DNA of 64,000 nucleotides. Origin: Stutzerimonas stutzeri. Its GTDB lineage: Bacteria; Pseudomonadota; Gammaproteobacteria; Pseudomonadales; Pseudomonadaceae. The stretch spans positions 427,644 through 491,643 of the forward strand of contig NZ_PPXG01000004.1 of the NCBI RefSeq assembly GCF_002909485.1, written 5' to 3'. This document shows, piece after piece, positions 35,247 through 47,239 of this stretch. Within the stretch, counting starts at the first letter, position 1. Each line of letters starts with the position of its first letter. The position numbers were made by a program, and so were the translations under genes. The notes under the pieces are model-generated. The model ran no database searches, had not been told where the DNA came from, and was given only the letters and a program-made list of their open reading frames with translations.

Positions 35247-36170
35247 TCAGCGTATCTCGATGCGCTCCAGCAGGTACTTCTTCGCTCCGCTATCACCCAC
35301 TCGCGTGGCTTCGTCGGCCAGGCGCAGGGCGCGTTCGAGGTCCTTCTGCGCCAGCGCGGCATCAATTGCCTGGCGGTAGTAGGCCGAGGTTTCCGGCAGT
35401 ACCGCCGGAGCCGGCGCGCGCGGCAGTTCGCCGCCCATTTCCTGGCCGATGCTGTAGCCGGGCACGTAGCCCTTGGCCGGGGCATTGGCGTCACGGTCGG
35501 GGATCATCACCAGCCTGATCACGCCCACCGGCGAGTGCCGCGCCACTGGGTCGGGAATGCTCGGCGGCTCGTTGCCTGCCGCCTTGGCATAGGCTTTGGC
35601 CGGGTGCTGCAAAACGGTCTGTCCGGCCATCTGTGCGTCGCTGGTGTAGAGAATCAGGTAGCGCTCGTTGCCCGGGTGCTCGGGCTGCGAGCGGTCGATG
35701 CGGATGCGTGCATCGAGGCTGTCGCCCTTGAGACCGGTCGGCGGCACGTAGGTGAAATCGTCCGCATCCAGCAGTCGGGTCGGGCGCATGCGACTGTCGA
35801 GCAGCATGGCGTTGGGCGCCAGTACGCTGCTGCCGGCCTGGCTGTAGAGGCGGATCTCGAATGATGGGCCGCTGGCCGGCAGGGTGAAGGCGCGCAAGAA
35901 GCTCTTGCCGGTCTCGAAAGTGTAGGCCGGCGCCTGGGTGTCGATCAGTACGTCGCCAGCGAAACCGGGTTTCAGCGTTTCGAACGGCAACTGGTCAATA
36001 CCACTGCAGCAGGTTGGCGCGGCAGCCAGCGCGTCACGGGCCTGCTCGACAGGACGTTCCAACGGTTTCGGACTGGTCGTGAGAGCGTCGACCCGGCGCA
36101 GCGGCTCGCTGCTGCAACCGACGAGTGCCAGGGCCAATAGCCCGGCGGTATAGAAGAACAAGCGATGCAT
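35247..36170 (-). CDS. malM: MalM-like maltose operon lipoprotein
   Basis: The product is 307 residues starting MHRLFFYTAG with lipobox LALALVGC (cysteine near residue 18). The central part resembles the MalM family (SFLRAFTLPASGPSFEIRLYS) and a charged C-terminal tail follows. MalM is periplasmic and tied to the maltose regulon, but its precise role is not known. It lies downstream of lamB on the same strand, as in E. coli. The ATG at 36170 is chosen because it gives a clean lipoprotein signal. Confidence 0.85.
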   Translation of the reverse strand: MHRLFFYTAGLLALALVGCSSEPLRRVDALTTSPKPLERPVEQARDALAAAPTCCSGIDQLPFETLKPGFAGDVLIDTQAPAYTFETGKSFLRAFTLPASGPSFEIRLYSQAGSSVLAPNAMLLDSRMRPTRLLDADDFTYVPPTGLKGDSLDARIRIDRSQPEHPGNERYLILYTSDAQMAGQTVLQHPAKAYAKAAGNEPPSIPDPVARHSPVGVIRLVMIPDRDANAPAKGYVPGYSIGQEMGGELPRAPAPAVLPETSAYYRQAIDAALAQKDLERALRLADEATRVGDSGAKKYLLERIEIR

Positions 36171-36186
36171 GGTGGTTCTCCGAACA

Positions 36187-36221
36187 AAAAATGCCCCGAC
36201 CTGCCAGCGTCGGGGCAAAAG
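36187..36221 (-). terminator. Terminator-like hairpin between lamB and malM
   Basis: GCCCCGAC (36193-36200) pairs with GTCGGGGC (36209-36216), flanked by A-runs and T-runs on both sides. On the minus strand it ends in ATTTTTTG, so it would partly terminate transcripts after lamB and reduce malM. Confidence 0.75.
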
Positions 36222-36291
36222 CACCGTCTGGACGGTGGGAGCGGAAAGGGAGCCGTCGCGGTCAGCCACAACGGCGTTCAATCGGTTCGGC

Positions 36292-37908
<1,617 letters not shown>

Positions 37909-37971
37909 TCATCCTCATTCGGCGGCCCCGCCGTCGGATACCCGAACAAGCACAAGAACCGGAGTATTGCG

Positions 37972-39624
37972 ATGAGCCACATCCTGCGTGCCGCCTTATT
38001 GGCGGCGATCCTGCTGCCGCTACCGCTACAGTCCATGGCCGATCAGGCCGGCAAGAGCCCCAACGCCGTGCGCTACCACGGCGGCGACGAAATCATCCTC
38101 CAGGGCTTTCACTGGAACGTCGTCCGCGAGGCACCGAACGACTGGTACAACATCCTCCGTCAGCAGGCCTCGACCATCGCCGCCGACGGCTTCTCGTCAA
38201 TCTGGATGCCGGTGCCCTGGCGTGACTTCTCCAGCTGGAGCGAAGGCGGCAAATCTGGCGGCGGCGAAGGCTACTTCTGGCACGACTTCAACAAGAACGG
38301 CCGCTATGGCAGCGATGCCCAGTTGCGCCAGGCCGCCGGCGCGCTCGGCGGTGCCGGTGTCAAGGTGCTTTATGACGTGGTGCCCAACCACATGAACCGT
38401 GGTTACCCGAACAAGGAAATCAACCTGCCGGCTGGTCAGGGCTTCTGGCGCAATGACTGCGCCGACCCGGGCAACTATCCCAACGACTGCGACGACGGCG
38501 ATCGTTTCGTCGGCGGCGACGCGGACCTGAACACCAGCCATCCGCAGGTCTACGGCATGTTCCGCGACGAGTTCGCCAATCTGCGCAGCCAGTACGGCGC
38601 CGGCGGCTTTCGCTTCGACTTCGTCCGCGGTTTTGCGCCGGAGCGGGTCAATAGCTGGATGACCGACAGTGCCGACAACAGCTTCTGCGTTGGCGAGCTG
38701 TGGAAGGCACCGGGCGAATATCCAAGCTGGGACTGGCGGAACACGGCCAGCTGGCAGCAGATCATCAAGGACTGGTCCGATCGGGCCAAGTGCCCGGTGT
38801 TCGACTTCGCGCTCAAGGAGCGCATGCAGAACGGCTCGATCGCCGACTGGAAGAACGGCCTGAACGGCAACCCCGACCCGCGCTGGCGCGAGGTGGCGGT
38901 GACCTTTGTCGACAACCACGACACCGGCTACTCGCCCGGGCAGAACGGAGGTCAGCATCACTGGGCACTGCAGGACGGGCTGATCCGCCAGGCCTACGCC
39001 TACATCCTTACCAGCCCCGGCACGCCGGTGGTGTACTGGTCGCACATGTACGACTGGGGTTACGGCGACTTTATCCGCCAGCTGATTCAGGTACGTCGCG
39101 CCGCCGGTGTGCGTGCCGATTCGGCGATCAGTTTCCACAGCGGCTACAGCGGCCTCGTCGCCACCGTCAGCGGCACCCAGCAGACCCTGGTGGTCGCGCT
39201 CAATTCCAACCTGGGCAATCCCGGCCAGGTCGCCAGCGGCAGCTTCAGCGAGGCGGTCAACGCCAGCAATGGCCAGGTACGCGTCTGGCGCACCGGCACG
39301 GGTAGCGGCGGCGGTGAGCCCGGCGCGCTGGTCAAAGTGAATGTCCGCTGCGACAACGGCGTGACGCAGCCCGGCGACAGCGTCTACGCGGCTGGCAATG
39401 TCAGCCAGCTCGGCAACTGGAGCCCGGCATCCGCCGTGCGCCTGACCGATACCAGCGGCTACCCGACCTGGAAGGGCAGCATCTCCCTGCCGGCCGGCCA
39501 GAACGTGGAATGGAAATGCCTGATCCGCAATGAGGCCACCGCAACGCTGGTGCGGCAGTGGCAGGGCGGGGCGAACAACCGCCTGACGCCCAGCGAAGGC
39601 ACCAGTACGGTCGGGCGCTTCTAG
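37972..39624 (+). CDS. Maltotetraose-forming amylase (G4 amylase), secreted
   Basis: The product is 550 residues: signal peptide (about 1-23, mature start DQAGKSPNAVRYHGG), GH13 catalytic barrel, and a C-terminal CBM20 starch-binding domain (about 455-550, with NVSQLGNWSPASAV and WKGSISLPAG). Catalytic residues are in FRFDFVRG (nucleophile Asp), FCVGELW (acid Glu) and VDNHDTG (Asp). The sequence resembles very closely the P. stutzeri glucan 1,4-alpha-maltotetraohydrolase as I remember it. It releases maltotetraose from starch ends outside the cell. Confidence 0.95.
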   Translation: MSHILRAALLAAILLPLPLQSMADQAGKSPNAVRYHGGDEIILQGFHWNVVREAPNDWYNILRQQASTIAADGFSSIWMPVPWRDFSSWSEGGKSGGGEGYFWHDFNKNGRYGSDAQLRQAAGALGGAGVKVLYDVVPNHMNRGYPNKEINLPAGQGFWRNDCADPGNYPNDCDDGDRFVGGDADLNTSHPQVYGMFRDEFANLRSQYGAGGFRFDFVRGFAPERVNSWMTDSADNSFCVGELWKAPGEYPSWDWRNTASWQQIIKDWSDRAKCPVFDFALKERMQNGSIADWKNGLNGNPDPRWREVAVTFVDNHDTGYSPGQNGGQHHWALQDGLIRQAYAYILTSPGTPVVYWSHMYDWGYGDFIRQLIQVRRAAGVRADSAISFHSGYSGLVATVSGTQQTLVVALNSNLGNPGQVASGSFSEAVNASNGQVRVWRTGTGSGGGEPGALVKVNVRCDNGVTQPGDSVYAAGNVSQLGNWSPASAVRLTDTSGYPTWKGSISLPAGQNVEWKCLIRNEATATLVRQWQGGANNRLTPSEGTSTVGRF

Positions 39625-39649
39625 CCCGAAGAAGCACGAGCACCTGTGG

Positions 39650-39680
39650 CCCGCCTCGCCTATGTGAGGCGGGTTTTTTT
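39650..39680 (+). terminator. Rho-independent terminator after the G4 amylase
   Basis: CCCGCCTC and GAGGCGGG form an 8-bp stem around an 8-nt loop, followed by seven T residues. Confidence 0.9.
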
Positions 39681-39751
39681 GTTGGCGGCACCGTTGTGTT
39701 GGGTTCGGCCGTGGTTCCTAGTAGCCGCTTGGCTGTTGCTAGGATCGTTGC

Positions 39752-39775
39752 GGTGGGCTGAAGCCCACCCTACGG
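39752..39775. repeat. REP palindrome
   Basis: GGTGGGCTGAAGCCCACCCTACGG. The 358-bp gap between the G4 amylase and the kinase-like gene contains the terminator and two REP copies, nothing else recognisable. Confidence 0.8.
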
Positions 39776-39888
39776 CGGCGGGGCCAGCTGCGGATTTTGA
39801 GCGAGACAGCGCAGGTGCTGCTGGTGCCTACAGGGACGACTGCCGTTGCGAGTCGCACGCTTACGCGTAGGGCGAGATTGACTGCATC

Positions 39889-39911
39889 GTAGGGTGGGCT
39901 TCAGCCCACCG
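39889..39911. repeat. REP palindrome
   Basis: GTAGGGTGGGCTTCAGCCCACCG, inverted relative to the copy at 39752; together they form an inverted pair. Confidence 0.8.
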
Positions 39912-39982
39912 CAGCGGAGCTTCGCCTTGCAGCCAACCTTCAGGTTCCCGCTGTGGCCATAGCGTCGCCACACCCGCGCGGC

Positions 39983-41101
39983 TCATACCTCTTGGGCGTT
40001 CTGATCATCCGCCAATTGCCAACGAATCGCCTGGGCTTCGGCCTGGCGTAGCTCGTCGAGCAAGGCATCGCGGCCGGGGTTTCGCTCGTTGACCAGCGCA
40101 CCGCTGGTGAGCAGATCGGCATGCAGGGCAGTGGCTTTATTCCGGAGCCAGGCCAGGCGCTGCAGGGTAAGCGGCGTGCAGCTCTGCCCGCTGAGGTCGT
40201 CCTTCACGTCAAGCCAGTGCGAGCGCCAGGCTTCCTGCAGGTAAAGTCCGCCCGGATCACCGGCCAGCGCGTTGCGCCAGTGACGCATCAGGCCGCTCAG
40301 CCAGTCCAGCACGCCCTGGCTGGCACCACGGGCGGCGAGTTCTCGCTGCAACCGCTCGTAGGCATCCAGCGCGATGCGTTTCTCCAGCTCGAAATCCGCC
40401 AGTGCCCATGTCTCGCTTTGCTGTTCCAGACGCAGCAGGCAGGCGAACAGCTGGCGCGTCTCGAAGCGCTCGGCGGGGTGAAAGCCCGGCGAGGTCAGGC
40501 CATCGCTGTTGTACTGGCGCAGCGGGTCGAAGGGGTAGAGGTAGCCGAAGTCGAACAGGCGGATGCGGCCATCGTCCAGGGTGTTGCCTGCAGTCAGGTC
40601 CCATTCGAACAGGCCGGCCAGCAGCAGGGCGATCAGCAGGTCGAACAGCTCGACGAGCTGACGTTCGTCCCAGCGATCGATGCGCCGGCCTTCGACCCAG
40701 GGCGACAACACGATGCCCTGCTGCAGCGAGGCGTACTGCGTCGGCACGATGCCGGCCAGGCGTTCGGCCTGCTCCGGCGTGCGCATCAGCCGGGCAAGGT
40801 CGCGGCGGCGCTGCAGCTCGTTGAGAAAGCTCGTCTGGCCGTCCGGGTTCTGGACGCGACAGGGCCGCCGGGCGACTTTCAGCGCCCAGTCGCGCCCGAC
40901 CAGCTGCACGCGGTAGACCCGAGCGGTCAGGCCGTCGTCGAGGCAGGCGCGTACCCAGGGCTCGTCGCCACGCACCGCCGCCAGTTGTTCCGGTGGCAGC
41001 GGGCAATCCTCCGCGCGGCCCAGGCGAAACTCGGTGCCGCTGGCGAGAAAGGCCAGCTGGGCCTGGCGCCGTGCCGCTGCGGTCAACGAGGCGGCACTCA
41101 T
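39983..41101 (-). CDS. Kinase-fold phosphotransferase, unknown substrate, in the amylase operon
   Basis: The product is 372 residues. It shows protein-kinase/APH-like landmarks: DWALKVAR with the ATP-binding lysine near residue 75, LFEWDLTAGNTL as the catalytic loop (D with N five residues later) near residue 165, and LFDFGYLYP as the metal-binding DFG. The C-terminal half is helical and unlike known kinases I can name. There is no signal peptide. Its start overlaps the stop of the MalS-like amylase (ATGA), so the two are co-translated. A sugar or protein kinase role is inference. Confidence 0.75.
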   Translation of the reverse strand: MSAASLTAAARRQAQLAFLASGTEFRLGRAEDCPLPPEQLAAVRGDEPWVRACLDDGLTARVYRVQLVGRDWALKVARRPCRVQNPDGQTSFLNELQRRRDLARLMRTPEQAERLAGIVPTQYASLQQGIVLSPWVEGRRIDRWDERQLVELFDLLIALLLAGLFEWDLTAGNTLDDGRIRLFDFGYLYPFDPLRQYNSDGLTSPGFHPAERFETRQLFACLLRLEQQSETWALADFELEKRIALDAYERLQRELAARGASQGVLDWLSGLMRHWRNALAGDPGGLYLQEAWRSHWLDVKDDLSGQSCTPLTLQRLAWLRNKATALHADLLTSGALVNERNPGRDALLDELRQAEAQAIRWQLADDQNAQEV

Positions 41102-43167
41102 CGGGCCTGCACCACGATGACCTTGTCCTCGCCCAGCTCGCGGGCGAAGGCATAGGGCTGGCCGGCCGAAAGCAGTCGATGTTCACCCGCGCCGATGGCT
41201 GGATGCCGCGCACGGAACTGACCAATCCGCTGCCAGTGTTCGATCAGCGCGGCGATCTCGGGCCGCTCGTGCTCGGCCCAGTTCATTGAGCTGCGCGTGC
41301 CCTGATACGGGTCCGAACCGCTGGCACCGAAGGCGCGGGCGCTTTCGTCGCCGTAATAGACCTGCACCGCGCCAGGCGCCAGCAGCAGGGCGGCGGCCAG
41401 GCCGCGCTGGCGGGTCAGGTCGCCCTTGGCCAGCTGGTTGAACAGCGCGGTGTCGTGGGACGAGGCGTAGCTCAGCAGGTTGTGCCCGGGCGTCTCGGCC
41501 AGGCGCCTGGCATAGTCGGCGTAGCTGGGTTCGGCGGCGGCGAGGCAGTCGCTGGCAGCCACGGCCTGCTCCTGAAAGTCGAAGTTGATCAGCGCATCGA
41601 AGCCCTGGTCCAGATAGTCGCTGGCTTCGGGGCCGTGGCCGAACACTTCGCCGACCATCCAGAACGGCTCGCTGGCCATGGGATCGTCCGGGTTGGTACG
41701 AGCCCAATCGGCGCGGGCGCGCTCGGCGGCGGCGCGCAGTTCGGCCCAGGTGGCGGCTTCGACATGCTTGACGGTGTCGACACGAAAGCCGTCGACGCCG
41801 TATTCGCGGACCCAGAGTGTCAGCCATTCGATCAGGTAGTCGCGCACGCGGTAGCCTTCGCGCGGCTCGGCATGGGTCTGCGCCTTGCGCGCGAGAAACT
41901 CGGGCAGCGCGACGACCTCCTCGGATTCGGTGCGGAAATCCGGCAGAAAGGCCAGTGACCCCTTGAGCGGATCGACCGTGCTACTGGGCGGCGTGTCGTA
42001 ATCGGCGATGCCGGCGCGCACCCAGTCGCGGCCCCACCAGGAGGCCCAGCTCGGGTGCTCGTAGTCCACCAGGTTGTGGTAGGCGTGCAGGTTCTCGTGG
42101 GGCTCCGGCTGCCAGGCGCTCCACTGCTCGGGCAGGTAGGCGGCCATGCCGTCGCGCAGGGCACCGAAGCCCTGTTGCTGCATGTCCTGCAGGGTCGAGT
42201 AGCCGGGGTGGTTCATCACCACATCGAAGAGCACGCGGATGCCGCGGGCATGGGCCGCGCTGATGAGGGCGCGCAGGTCGTTGTCGTCGCCCAAGTTGTC
42301 GTCGAGCTGGGTGAAATCCAGGGCGTAGTAGCCGTGGTAGCCGTAGTGGCGGAAGTCGCCGCTATCGCCGCCGCCGACCCAACCGTGGATCTGCTCGTAG
42401 GGCGCGCTGATCCACAGCGCATCGACGCCGAGGCTGGCGATATGGTCGAGCCGTTCGGTCAGCCCCTTAAGATCGCCGCCGTGGAAGGTGCCGATCTCAT
42501 CCTTGCCGTCCGGCTCGCGGCCATAGCTGCGGTCGTTGCCTGGGTCGCCGTTGGCGAAGCGGTCGGTGAGCACGAAGTAGACGATCGCGTTGCGCCAGTC
42601 GCGCGGTGCCGGCTTGGCCGAGTCGGCGGCTTCGAGCAGCAAGAGGCCGTCGCTGCCGGCGGCGGGTTGCAGCCTGATCCGGCCGTCTCGGACCACCGTC
42701 GTTGCTCCGGACAACGCATCGCGCAGGGTCTGGCCATCGCGGAACACGTCGCCAACCGCCACCTCCACCGCGCCGCCATCCCAGGCCTGGCAGACCGCCG
42801 CAGCCGCCTTCGGTTCGGCGGCCTTGATCGGCAACAGGCGCAGCGCCGCGTCCGGGCCGGTCTCGACGATCAAGCGATAGCGACCAGCTTCGGGCACTTC
42901 GTAGCGGTAGGCGCTGTCTTTGCCAAGCGGCTGACGACGGAACGGCGCAAGCGCGCTGTTTTCGACGCTTGCTTGCGGCATCACCAGATGCAGCCGACCG
43001 GGTTCCAGCTTCAGCTCCGTGTCGTAGCGATCGGCTGCCAGGGCGTTCCAGCTCGGTGACAGCGGCTGGTCATTCAGGCGAATGCTCAGCTCGGGAGCGG
43101 CGAGGCCGGGCAAGGGCAGGGCGATGCCGAACAGTAGCGGCAGGACGGATAACCGGTGGGCACGCAT
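41098..43167 (-). CDS. malS: Periplasmic alpha-amylase, MalS-like GH13
   Basis: The product is 689 residues with a signal peptide (about 1-23), an N-terminal beta-rich region (about 25-180) and a GH13 barrel. Catalytic residues lie in GFRVDTVKH (Asp), MVGEVFGHG (Glu) and SSHDTALF (Asp); VVMNHPG is conserved region I. The architecture and size fit E. coli MalS. It trims dextrins in the periplasm. The ATG at 43167 has GGAG 9 bp upstream; the in-frame ATG at 43182 has none. It is divergent from malE. Confidence 0.85.
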   Translation of the reverse strand: MRAHRLSVLPLLFGIALPLPGLAAPELSIRLNDQPLSPSWNALAADRYDTELKLEPGRLHLVMPQASVENSALAPFRRQPLGKDSAYRYEVPEAGRYRLIVETGPDAALRLLPIKAAEPKAAAAVCQAWDGGAVEVAVGDVFRDGQTLRDALSGATTVVRDGRIRLQPAAGSDGLLLLEAADSAKPAPRDWRNAIVYFVLTDRFANGDPGNDRSYGREPDGKDEIGTFHGGDLKGLTERLDHIASLGVDALWISAPYEQIHGWVGGGDSGDFRHYGYHGYYALDFTQLDDNLGDDNDLRALISAAHARGIRVLFDVVMNHPGYSTLQDMQQQGFGALRDGMAAYLPEQWSAWQPEPHENLHAYHNLVDYEHPSWASWWGRDWVRAGIADYDTPPSSTVDPLKGSLAFLPDFRTESEEVVALPEFLARKAQTHAEPREGYRVRDYLIEWLTLWVREYGVDGFRVDTVKHVEAATWAELRAAAERARADWARTNPDDPMASEPFWMVGEVFGHGPEASDYLDQGFDALINFDFQEQAVAASDCLAAAEPSYADYARRLAETPGHNLLSYASSHDTALFNQLAKGDLTRQRGLAAALLLAPGAVQVYYGDESARAFGASGSDPYQGTRSSMNWAEHERPEIAALIEHWQRIGQFRARHPAIGAGEHRLLSAGQPYAFARELGEDKVIVVQAR

Positions 43168-43227
43168 CAAATGTGGCTCCATTGGGCTTTTTCGCTACAT
43201 TTGACCGCGCGTTTGCAGCTGGGTATA

Positions 43228-43253
43228 GGCGTAAACGCTAGTCTGATGGCGTA
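43228..43253 (-). promoter_or_regulatory. Paired TACGCC motifs upstream of the MalS-like gene
   Basis: On the minus strand TACGCC occurs at 43248-43253 and 43228-43233, 20 bp apart, the same spacing as upstream of lamB. Confidence 0.5.
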
Positions 43254-43278
43254 TTTTGTGTGGCTGCGACCAACTATC

Positions 43279-43297
43279 TACGCCCCGCTTCTACGCC
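43279..43297 (+). promoter_or_regulatory. Paired TACGCC motifs upstream of malE
   Basis: TCTACGCC-type repeats at 43279-43284 and 43292-43297 are 13 bp apart. The same 13-bp spacing is found before the GH13 glucosidase (51992 and 52005). Confidence 0.5.
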
Positions 43298-43309
43298 CTC
43301 CGCCCCCTT

Positions 43310-43319
43310 GGGGAGGAGG
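43310..43319 (+). promoter_or_regulatory. MalT box upstream of malE
   Basis: GGGGAGGAGG fits GGGGA(T/G)GAGG exactly and lies 101 bp before the malE ATG. It could also be read as a purine-rich chance match, but the context favours MalT. Confidence 0.55.
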
Positions 43320-43419
43320 ATGCACATGGCATAGGACGCGCCGAGGATGGAACGACTGCCAGAGCCTCAGGCCGGCAGCAGGTGGAACAACTAATAAGAA
43401 GCCACGAGGAAAGCGAAGC

Positions 43420-44607
43420 ATGAACAAGAAATTCTGGTGTATCGCCACCGTCGGCCTGGCGGCCACCTTCAGCCTGCCGCTACCGGCGCTGGCGGCGATC
43501 GAGGAAGGCAAGCTGGTCGTCTGGATCAACGGCGACAAGGGCTATAAAGGCCTCGCCGAAGTTGGCAAGAAGTTCACCTCCGAAACCGGCATCCCCGTCG
43601 AAGTGGCCCATCCCGACAGCGCCACCGACAAGTTCCAGCAGGCTGCGGCCACCGGCAACGGCCCTGACATCTTCATCTGGGCTCATGACCGCATCGGCGA
43701 ATGGGCCAAGAGCGGCCTGCTCACCCCGGTTACCCCCAGCGCCGACACCAAGTCCGGCATCGCCGACTTCTCCTGGCAGGCGGTGACCTACGACAACAAG
43801 CTGTGGGGCTACCCGATTTCGGTGGAAACCATCGGCCTGATCTACAACAAGGCGCTGGTGGACACCCCGCCGAAGACCTTCGATGACGTTCTCGCGCTCA
43901 ACGAGAAGCTCTCCGCCCAAGGCAAGCGCGCCATTCTCTGGGACTACAACAACACCTATTTCACCTGGCCGCTACTCTCGGCCAAGGGCGGCTACGTGTT
44001 CGAGCAGACCGATGGCGGTTACAACGTCAAGTCCACCGGGGTTAACAACGCTGGCGCCAAGGCGGGTGCGCAGGTGCTGCGCGACCTGATCGACAAGGGT
44101 GCAATGCCCAAGGGTGCCGACTACAGCGTGGCTGAGGCGGCGTTCAACAAAGGCGATTCGGCGATGATGATCAGCGGCCCCTGGGCCTGGTCGAACATCG
44201 AGAAGAGTGGCATCGACTTCGGCGTAGCACCGATTCCGGGTGTCGACGGCGAGCCGGGCAAGCCCTTCGTTGGCGTTGCTGCGGCGCTGCTCAACGCCGC
44301 CAGCCCGAACAAGGACCTGGCCGTGGAGTTCCTCGAGAACTACCTGCTGCAGGTCGAGGGGCTGAAGACCGTGAATGCCGACGTGCCGCTGGGCGCCGTG
44401 GCCAACACGGCCTATATGGAAGAGCTGTCCGCCAACCCGCACATCAAGGCGACTTTCGAGAACGCTCAGATGGGTGAGCCGATGCCCAACGTGCCGGAGA
44501 TGGGCGCGTTCTGGTCATCCATGGCCGCTGCGCTGACCAACATCACCTCCGGCCGACAGGACGTCGATGCCGCGCTGGATGATGCCGCCAAGCGCATCAC
44601 CCGTTGA
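43420..44607 (+). CDS. malE: Maltose/maltodextrin-binding periplasmic protein MalE
   Basis: The product is 395 residues with a signal peptide (about 1-25, cut after ALA) and a mature start [25 protein letters not shown] that matches E. coli MalE closely (shown here in part). It delivers maltodextrins to MalFGK2. The ATG is preceded by GAGGAAAG. It is followed by a hairpin and then malF. Confidence 0.95.
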   Translation: MNKKFWCIATVGLAATFSLPLPALAAIEEGKLVVWINGDKGYKGLAEVGKKFTSETGIPVEVAHPDSATDKFQQAAATGNGPDIFIWAHDRIGEWAKSGLLTPVTPSADTKSGIADFSWQAVTYDNKLWGYPISVETIGLIYNKALVDTPPKTFDDVLALNEKLSAQGKRAILWDYNNTYFTWPLLSAKGGYVFEQTDGGYNVKSTGVNNAGAKAGAQVLRDLIDKGAMPKGADYSVAEAAFNKGDSAMMISGPWAWSNIEKSGIDFGVAPIPGVDGEPGKPFVGVAAALLNAASPNKDLAVEFLENYLLQVEGLKTVNADVPLGAVANTAYMEELSANPHIKATFENAQMGEPMPNVPEMGAFWSSMAAALTNITSGRQDVDAALDDAAKRITR

Positions 44608-44614
44608 ACCCGTC

Positions 44615-44641
44615 GCCGGCCGCCTGCACAGGCGCGCCGGC
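44615..44641 (+). other. Intercistronic hairpin between malE and malF
   Basis: GCCGGC-CGCC and GGCG-(C)-GCCGGC form a strong stem with one bulge around TGCACA, with no T-run. It resembles the structures that stabilise malE mRNA relative to malF in enterobacteria. Confidence 0.6.
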
Positions 44642-44707
44642 AGACTAAGCTCCGTTCATATAGGTTCTTCTCCCGTGAATGCCCGTGCCGAGTTGCCCAG
44701 CCCTGCC

Positions 44708-46240
44708 ATGACCCGTTCGACTCCCTGGGGCCTGCCCCGCTCCGTGACCACAGGCCTGCGCTGGCTGCTTTGGCTGGCCTTCAATGCCTTTGCGCTGTAT
44801 CTGGTGGTTGCCCTCTACGTTCAGGGGCAGATGGCATTCGCCCTGCTCGGGCTGGTGGTCTCGGGCATCGCCAGCTACCTGTTCATCAACCGGCGCATGT
44901 ACGCGCAGCGCTACATCTTCCCGTCGGTGGCGGGGATGCTGGTGTTCGTGATCTTCCCGCTGCTCTACACCGTGGGCATCGGCTTTACCAACTACAGCGG
45001 CAGCCATCTGCTGAGCCAGGCACAGGTCGAGCGTTATCACCTCAATCAGACCTATCTGGCCGGCGAGCGCTTCCGTTTCACCCTGCATCAAAGTCCTGAC
45101 GGCGAGCGCCTGCGCATCGACAAGGGCGAGCAGGGCGTGTTCGTCAGCCCGCCGCTGACTGGAGAGCCAGACGTCGAAGCGCCGCTTTCCCTGCAACCGG
45201 CCGAAGCCGCTGGTGAGCTGGGCGACGCGCTGGCGCTGCGCGAGGTGATTCAGCGGCGCAAGGCGCTGGAACAGTGGGTCATGCAAGCGCCGGATGGCAG
45301 CCTGCTGCGGCTGTACGGCCTGCGCGAAGTGGCAGCGGTCGAGCCGCAATATCGGCAGGACGGCCCCGGCGTATTGGTCGACAACCGCACCGGTGCGCGG
45401 CTGACCGCCGACATGGAGCGCGGCTTCTATGTCGACGAAACCGGCAAGGCAGTGCCACCGGGCTTCACCGTGTTCGCTGGCTTCGCCAACTTCTCGCGGG
45501 TGCTGACCGAGCCGAGCATCCGCGAACCCTTCATGCAGATATTCGCCTGGACCTTCGCTTTCGCCGGCCTGACGGTGGTTTTCACTCTCGCCTTGGGCCT
45601 GGTGCTGGCCAGCCTGCTGCAATGGGAGCTGGTGCGCGGCAAGAGCTTCTACCGGCTGATGCTGATCCTGCCGTATGCCGTGCCGGCATTCATTTCGATC
45701 CTGGTCTTCCGCGGCCTGTTCAACCAGAACTTCGGTGAGATCAATCTGCTGCTCGACAGCCTGTTCGGCATGCGCCCGGACTGGTTCAGCGACCCGGCCC
45801 TGGCGCGCACGATGATCCTCATCGTTAATACCTGGCTCGGCTACCCGTATATGTTGCTGCTGTGCATGGGGCTGTTGCAGGCCATCCCGCGCGATCAGTA
45901 CGAGGCTTCGGCCATCGACGGCGCCAGTCCGCTGGACAACCTGCTACGCATCACCCTGCCGCAGCTGATCAAACCGTTGATGCCGCTGCTGATCGCAAGC
46001 TTCGCCTTCAACTTCAACAACTTCGTGCTCATCACCCTGTTGACCCGCGGTGGCCCGGACATCATCGGCGCGACCACGCCGGCCGGCACCACGGATCTGC
46101 TGGTCAGCTACACCTACCGCATCGCCTTCCAGGATTCCGGGCAGGACTTCGCCCTGGCCGCGGCGATCGCCACGATGATCTTCCTGCTGGTGGGCGCCAT
46201 GGCGCTGCTCAACCTCAAACTCTCGAAAGTGAAGGTATAA
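44708..46240 (+). CDS. malF: Maltose/maltodextrin ABC transporter permease MalF
   Basis: The product is about 510 residues. It has MalF's extra N-terminal helices, the large periplasmic P2 loop (about 90-245) and the EAA loop [20 protein letters not shown] near residue 400. It pairs with MalG in the inner membrane. The start is uncertain: the ATG at 44708 is used here, while a GTG at 44675 in frame is also possible; neither has a clear ribosome site. Confidence 0.9.
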   Translation: MTRSTPWGLPRSVTTGLRWLLWLAFNAFALYLVVALYVQGQMAFALLGLVVSGIASYLFINRRMYAQRYIFPSVAGMLVFVIFPLLYTVGIGFTNYSGSHLLSQAQVERYHLNQTYLAGERFRFTLHQSPDGERLRIDKGEQGVFVSPPLTGEPDVEAPLSLQPAEAAGELGDALALREVIQRRKALEQWVMQAPDGSLLRLYGLREVAAVEPQYRQDGPGVLVDNRTGARLTADMERGFYVDETGKAVPPGFTVFAGFANFSRVLTEPSIREPFMQIFAWTFAFAGLTVVFTLALGLVLASLLQWELVRGKSFYRLMLILPYAVPAFISILVFRGLFNQNFGEINLLLDSLFGMRPDWFSDPALARTMILIVNTWLGYPYMLLLCMGLLQAIPRDQYEASAIDGASPLDNLLRITLPQLIKPLMPLLIASFAFNFNNFVLITLLTRGGPDIIGATTPAGTTDLLVSYTYRIAFQDSGQDFALAAAIATMIFLLVGAMALLNLKLSKVKV

Positions 46241-46250
46241 GGAGAACCAC

Positions 46251-47141
46251 ATGGCCATGGTGCAACCCAAATCCGCGCGTTACCGGCTGTGGGCAACCCA
46301 CGCGGCGCTGCTGGCGTTCGTTGCGGTGATCCTCTTTCCGCTGCTGATGGTGATCTCGATTTCCTTCCGCGAAGGCAACTTCGCCACCGGCAGCCTGTTC
46401 CCCGAGAACCCGACGCTGGAGCACTGGTCGCTGGCGCTGGGCATCCCCTATACCCACGAGGATGGCAGCGTCACCCAGCCGCCGTTCCCGGTGCTGCTGT
46501 GGCTGTGGAATTCGGTAAAAATCGCCCTGGTCAGCTCGGTGCTGATCCTGCTCTTGTCGACCACCAGTGCCTACGCCTTCGCGCGCATGCGTTTCGGCGG
46601 CAAGGCGCCGATCCTGAAGAGCATGCTGATCTTTCAGATGTTTCCGCCGGTACTCTCGCTGGTGGCCATCTACGCGCTGTTCGACCAGCTTGGCCAGCAC
46701 GTCAGTTGGCTCGGGGTGAACAGCCACGGCGCAGTGATCGTCGCCTCGCTGGGCGGCATGGCACTGCATATCTGGACCATCAAGGGTTACTTCGAGAGCA
46801 TCGATGCCTCGCTGGAGGAAGCCGCCATCGTCGATGGCGCGACAACCTGGCAGGCGTTCTTCCATATCCTGTTGCCAATGAGCGTGCCGATCCTGGCCGT
46901 GGTGTTCATCCTGGCGTTCATCACCAGCGTCACCGAATATCCCATCGCCTCGGTGCTGCTGATGGACGTGGACAAGCTGACCCTGTCGGTGGGCGCCCAG
47001 CAGTACCTGTACCCGCAAAACTACCTGTGGGGTGATTTCGCTGCGGCTGCGGTGCTTTCCGGGATACCCATCACCGCGGTGTTCCTCTACTGCCAGAAGT
47101 GGATCGTCGGCGGTCTTACCGCGGGCGGCGTGAAGGGTTGA
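46251..47141 (+). CDS. malG: Maltose/maltodextrin ABC transporter permease MalG
   Basis: The product is 296 residues, the same as E. coli MalG, with six predicted helices and the EAA loop [21 protein letters not shown] near residue 190. An AAGGAG site lies 6 bp upstream. It completes the MalEFG operon; malK is encoded 6.7 kb further on. Confidence 0.94.
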   Translation: MAMVQPKSARYRLWATHAALLAFVAVILFPLLMVISISFREGNFATGSLFPENPTLEHWSLALGIPYTHEDGSVTQPPFPVLLWLWNSVKIALVSSVLILLLSTTSAYAFARMRFGGKAPILKSMLIFQMFPPVLSLVAIYALFDQLGQHVSWLGVNSHGAVIVASLGGMALHIWTIKGYFESIDASLEEAAIVDGATTWQAFFHILLPMSVPILAVVFILAFITSVTEYPIASVLLMDVDKLTLSVGAQQYLYPQNYLWGDFAAAAVLSGIPITAVFLYCQKWIVGGLTAGGVKG

Positions 47142-47239
47142 GGACGTATTGAAACAGGGCGCGAGACCGGGGAGCGGGAACCATGCGAGCCGGTGCGCCA
47201 GGCCACGACGAGAACAATAACGAGAACAGGGAGCCGTCC

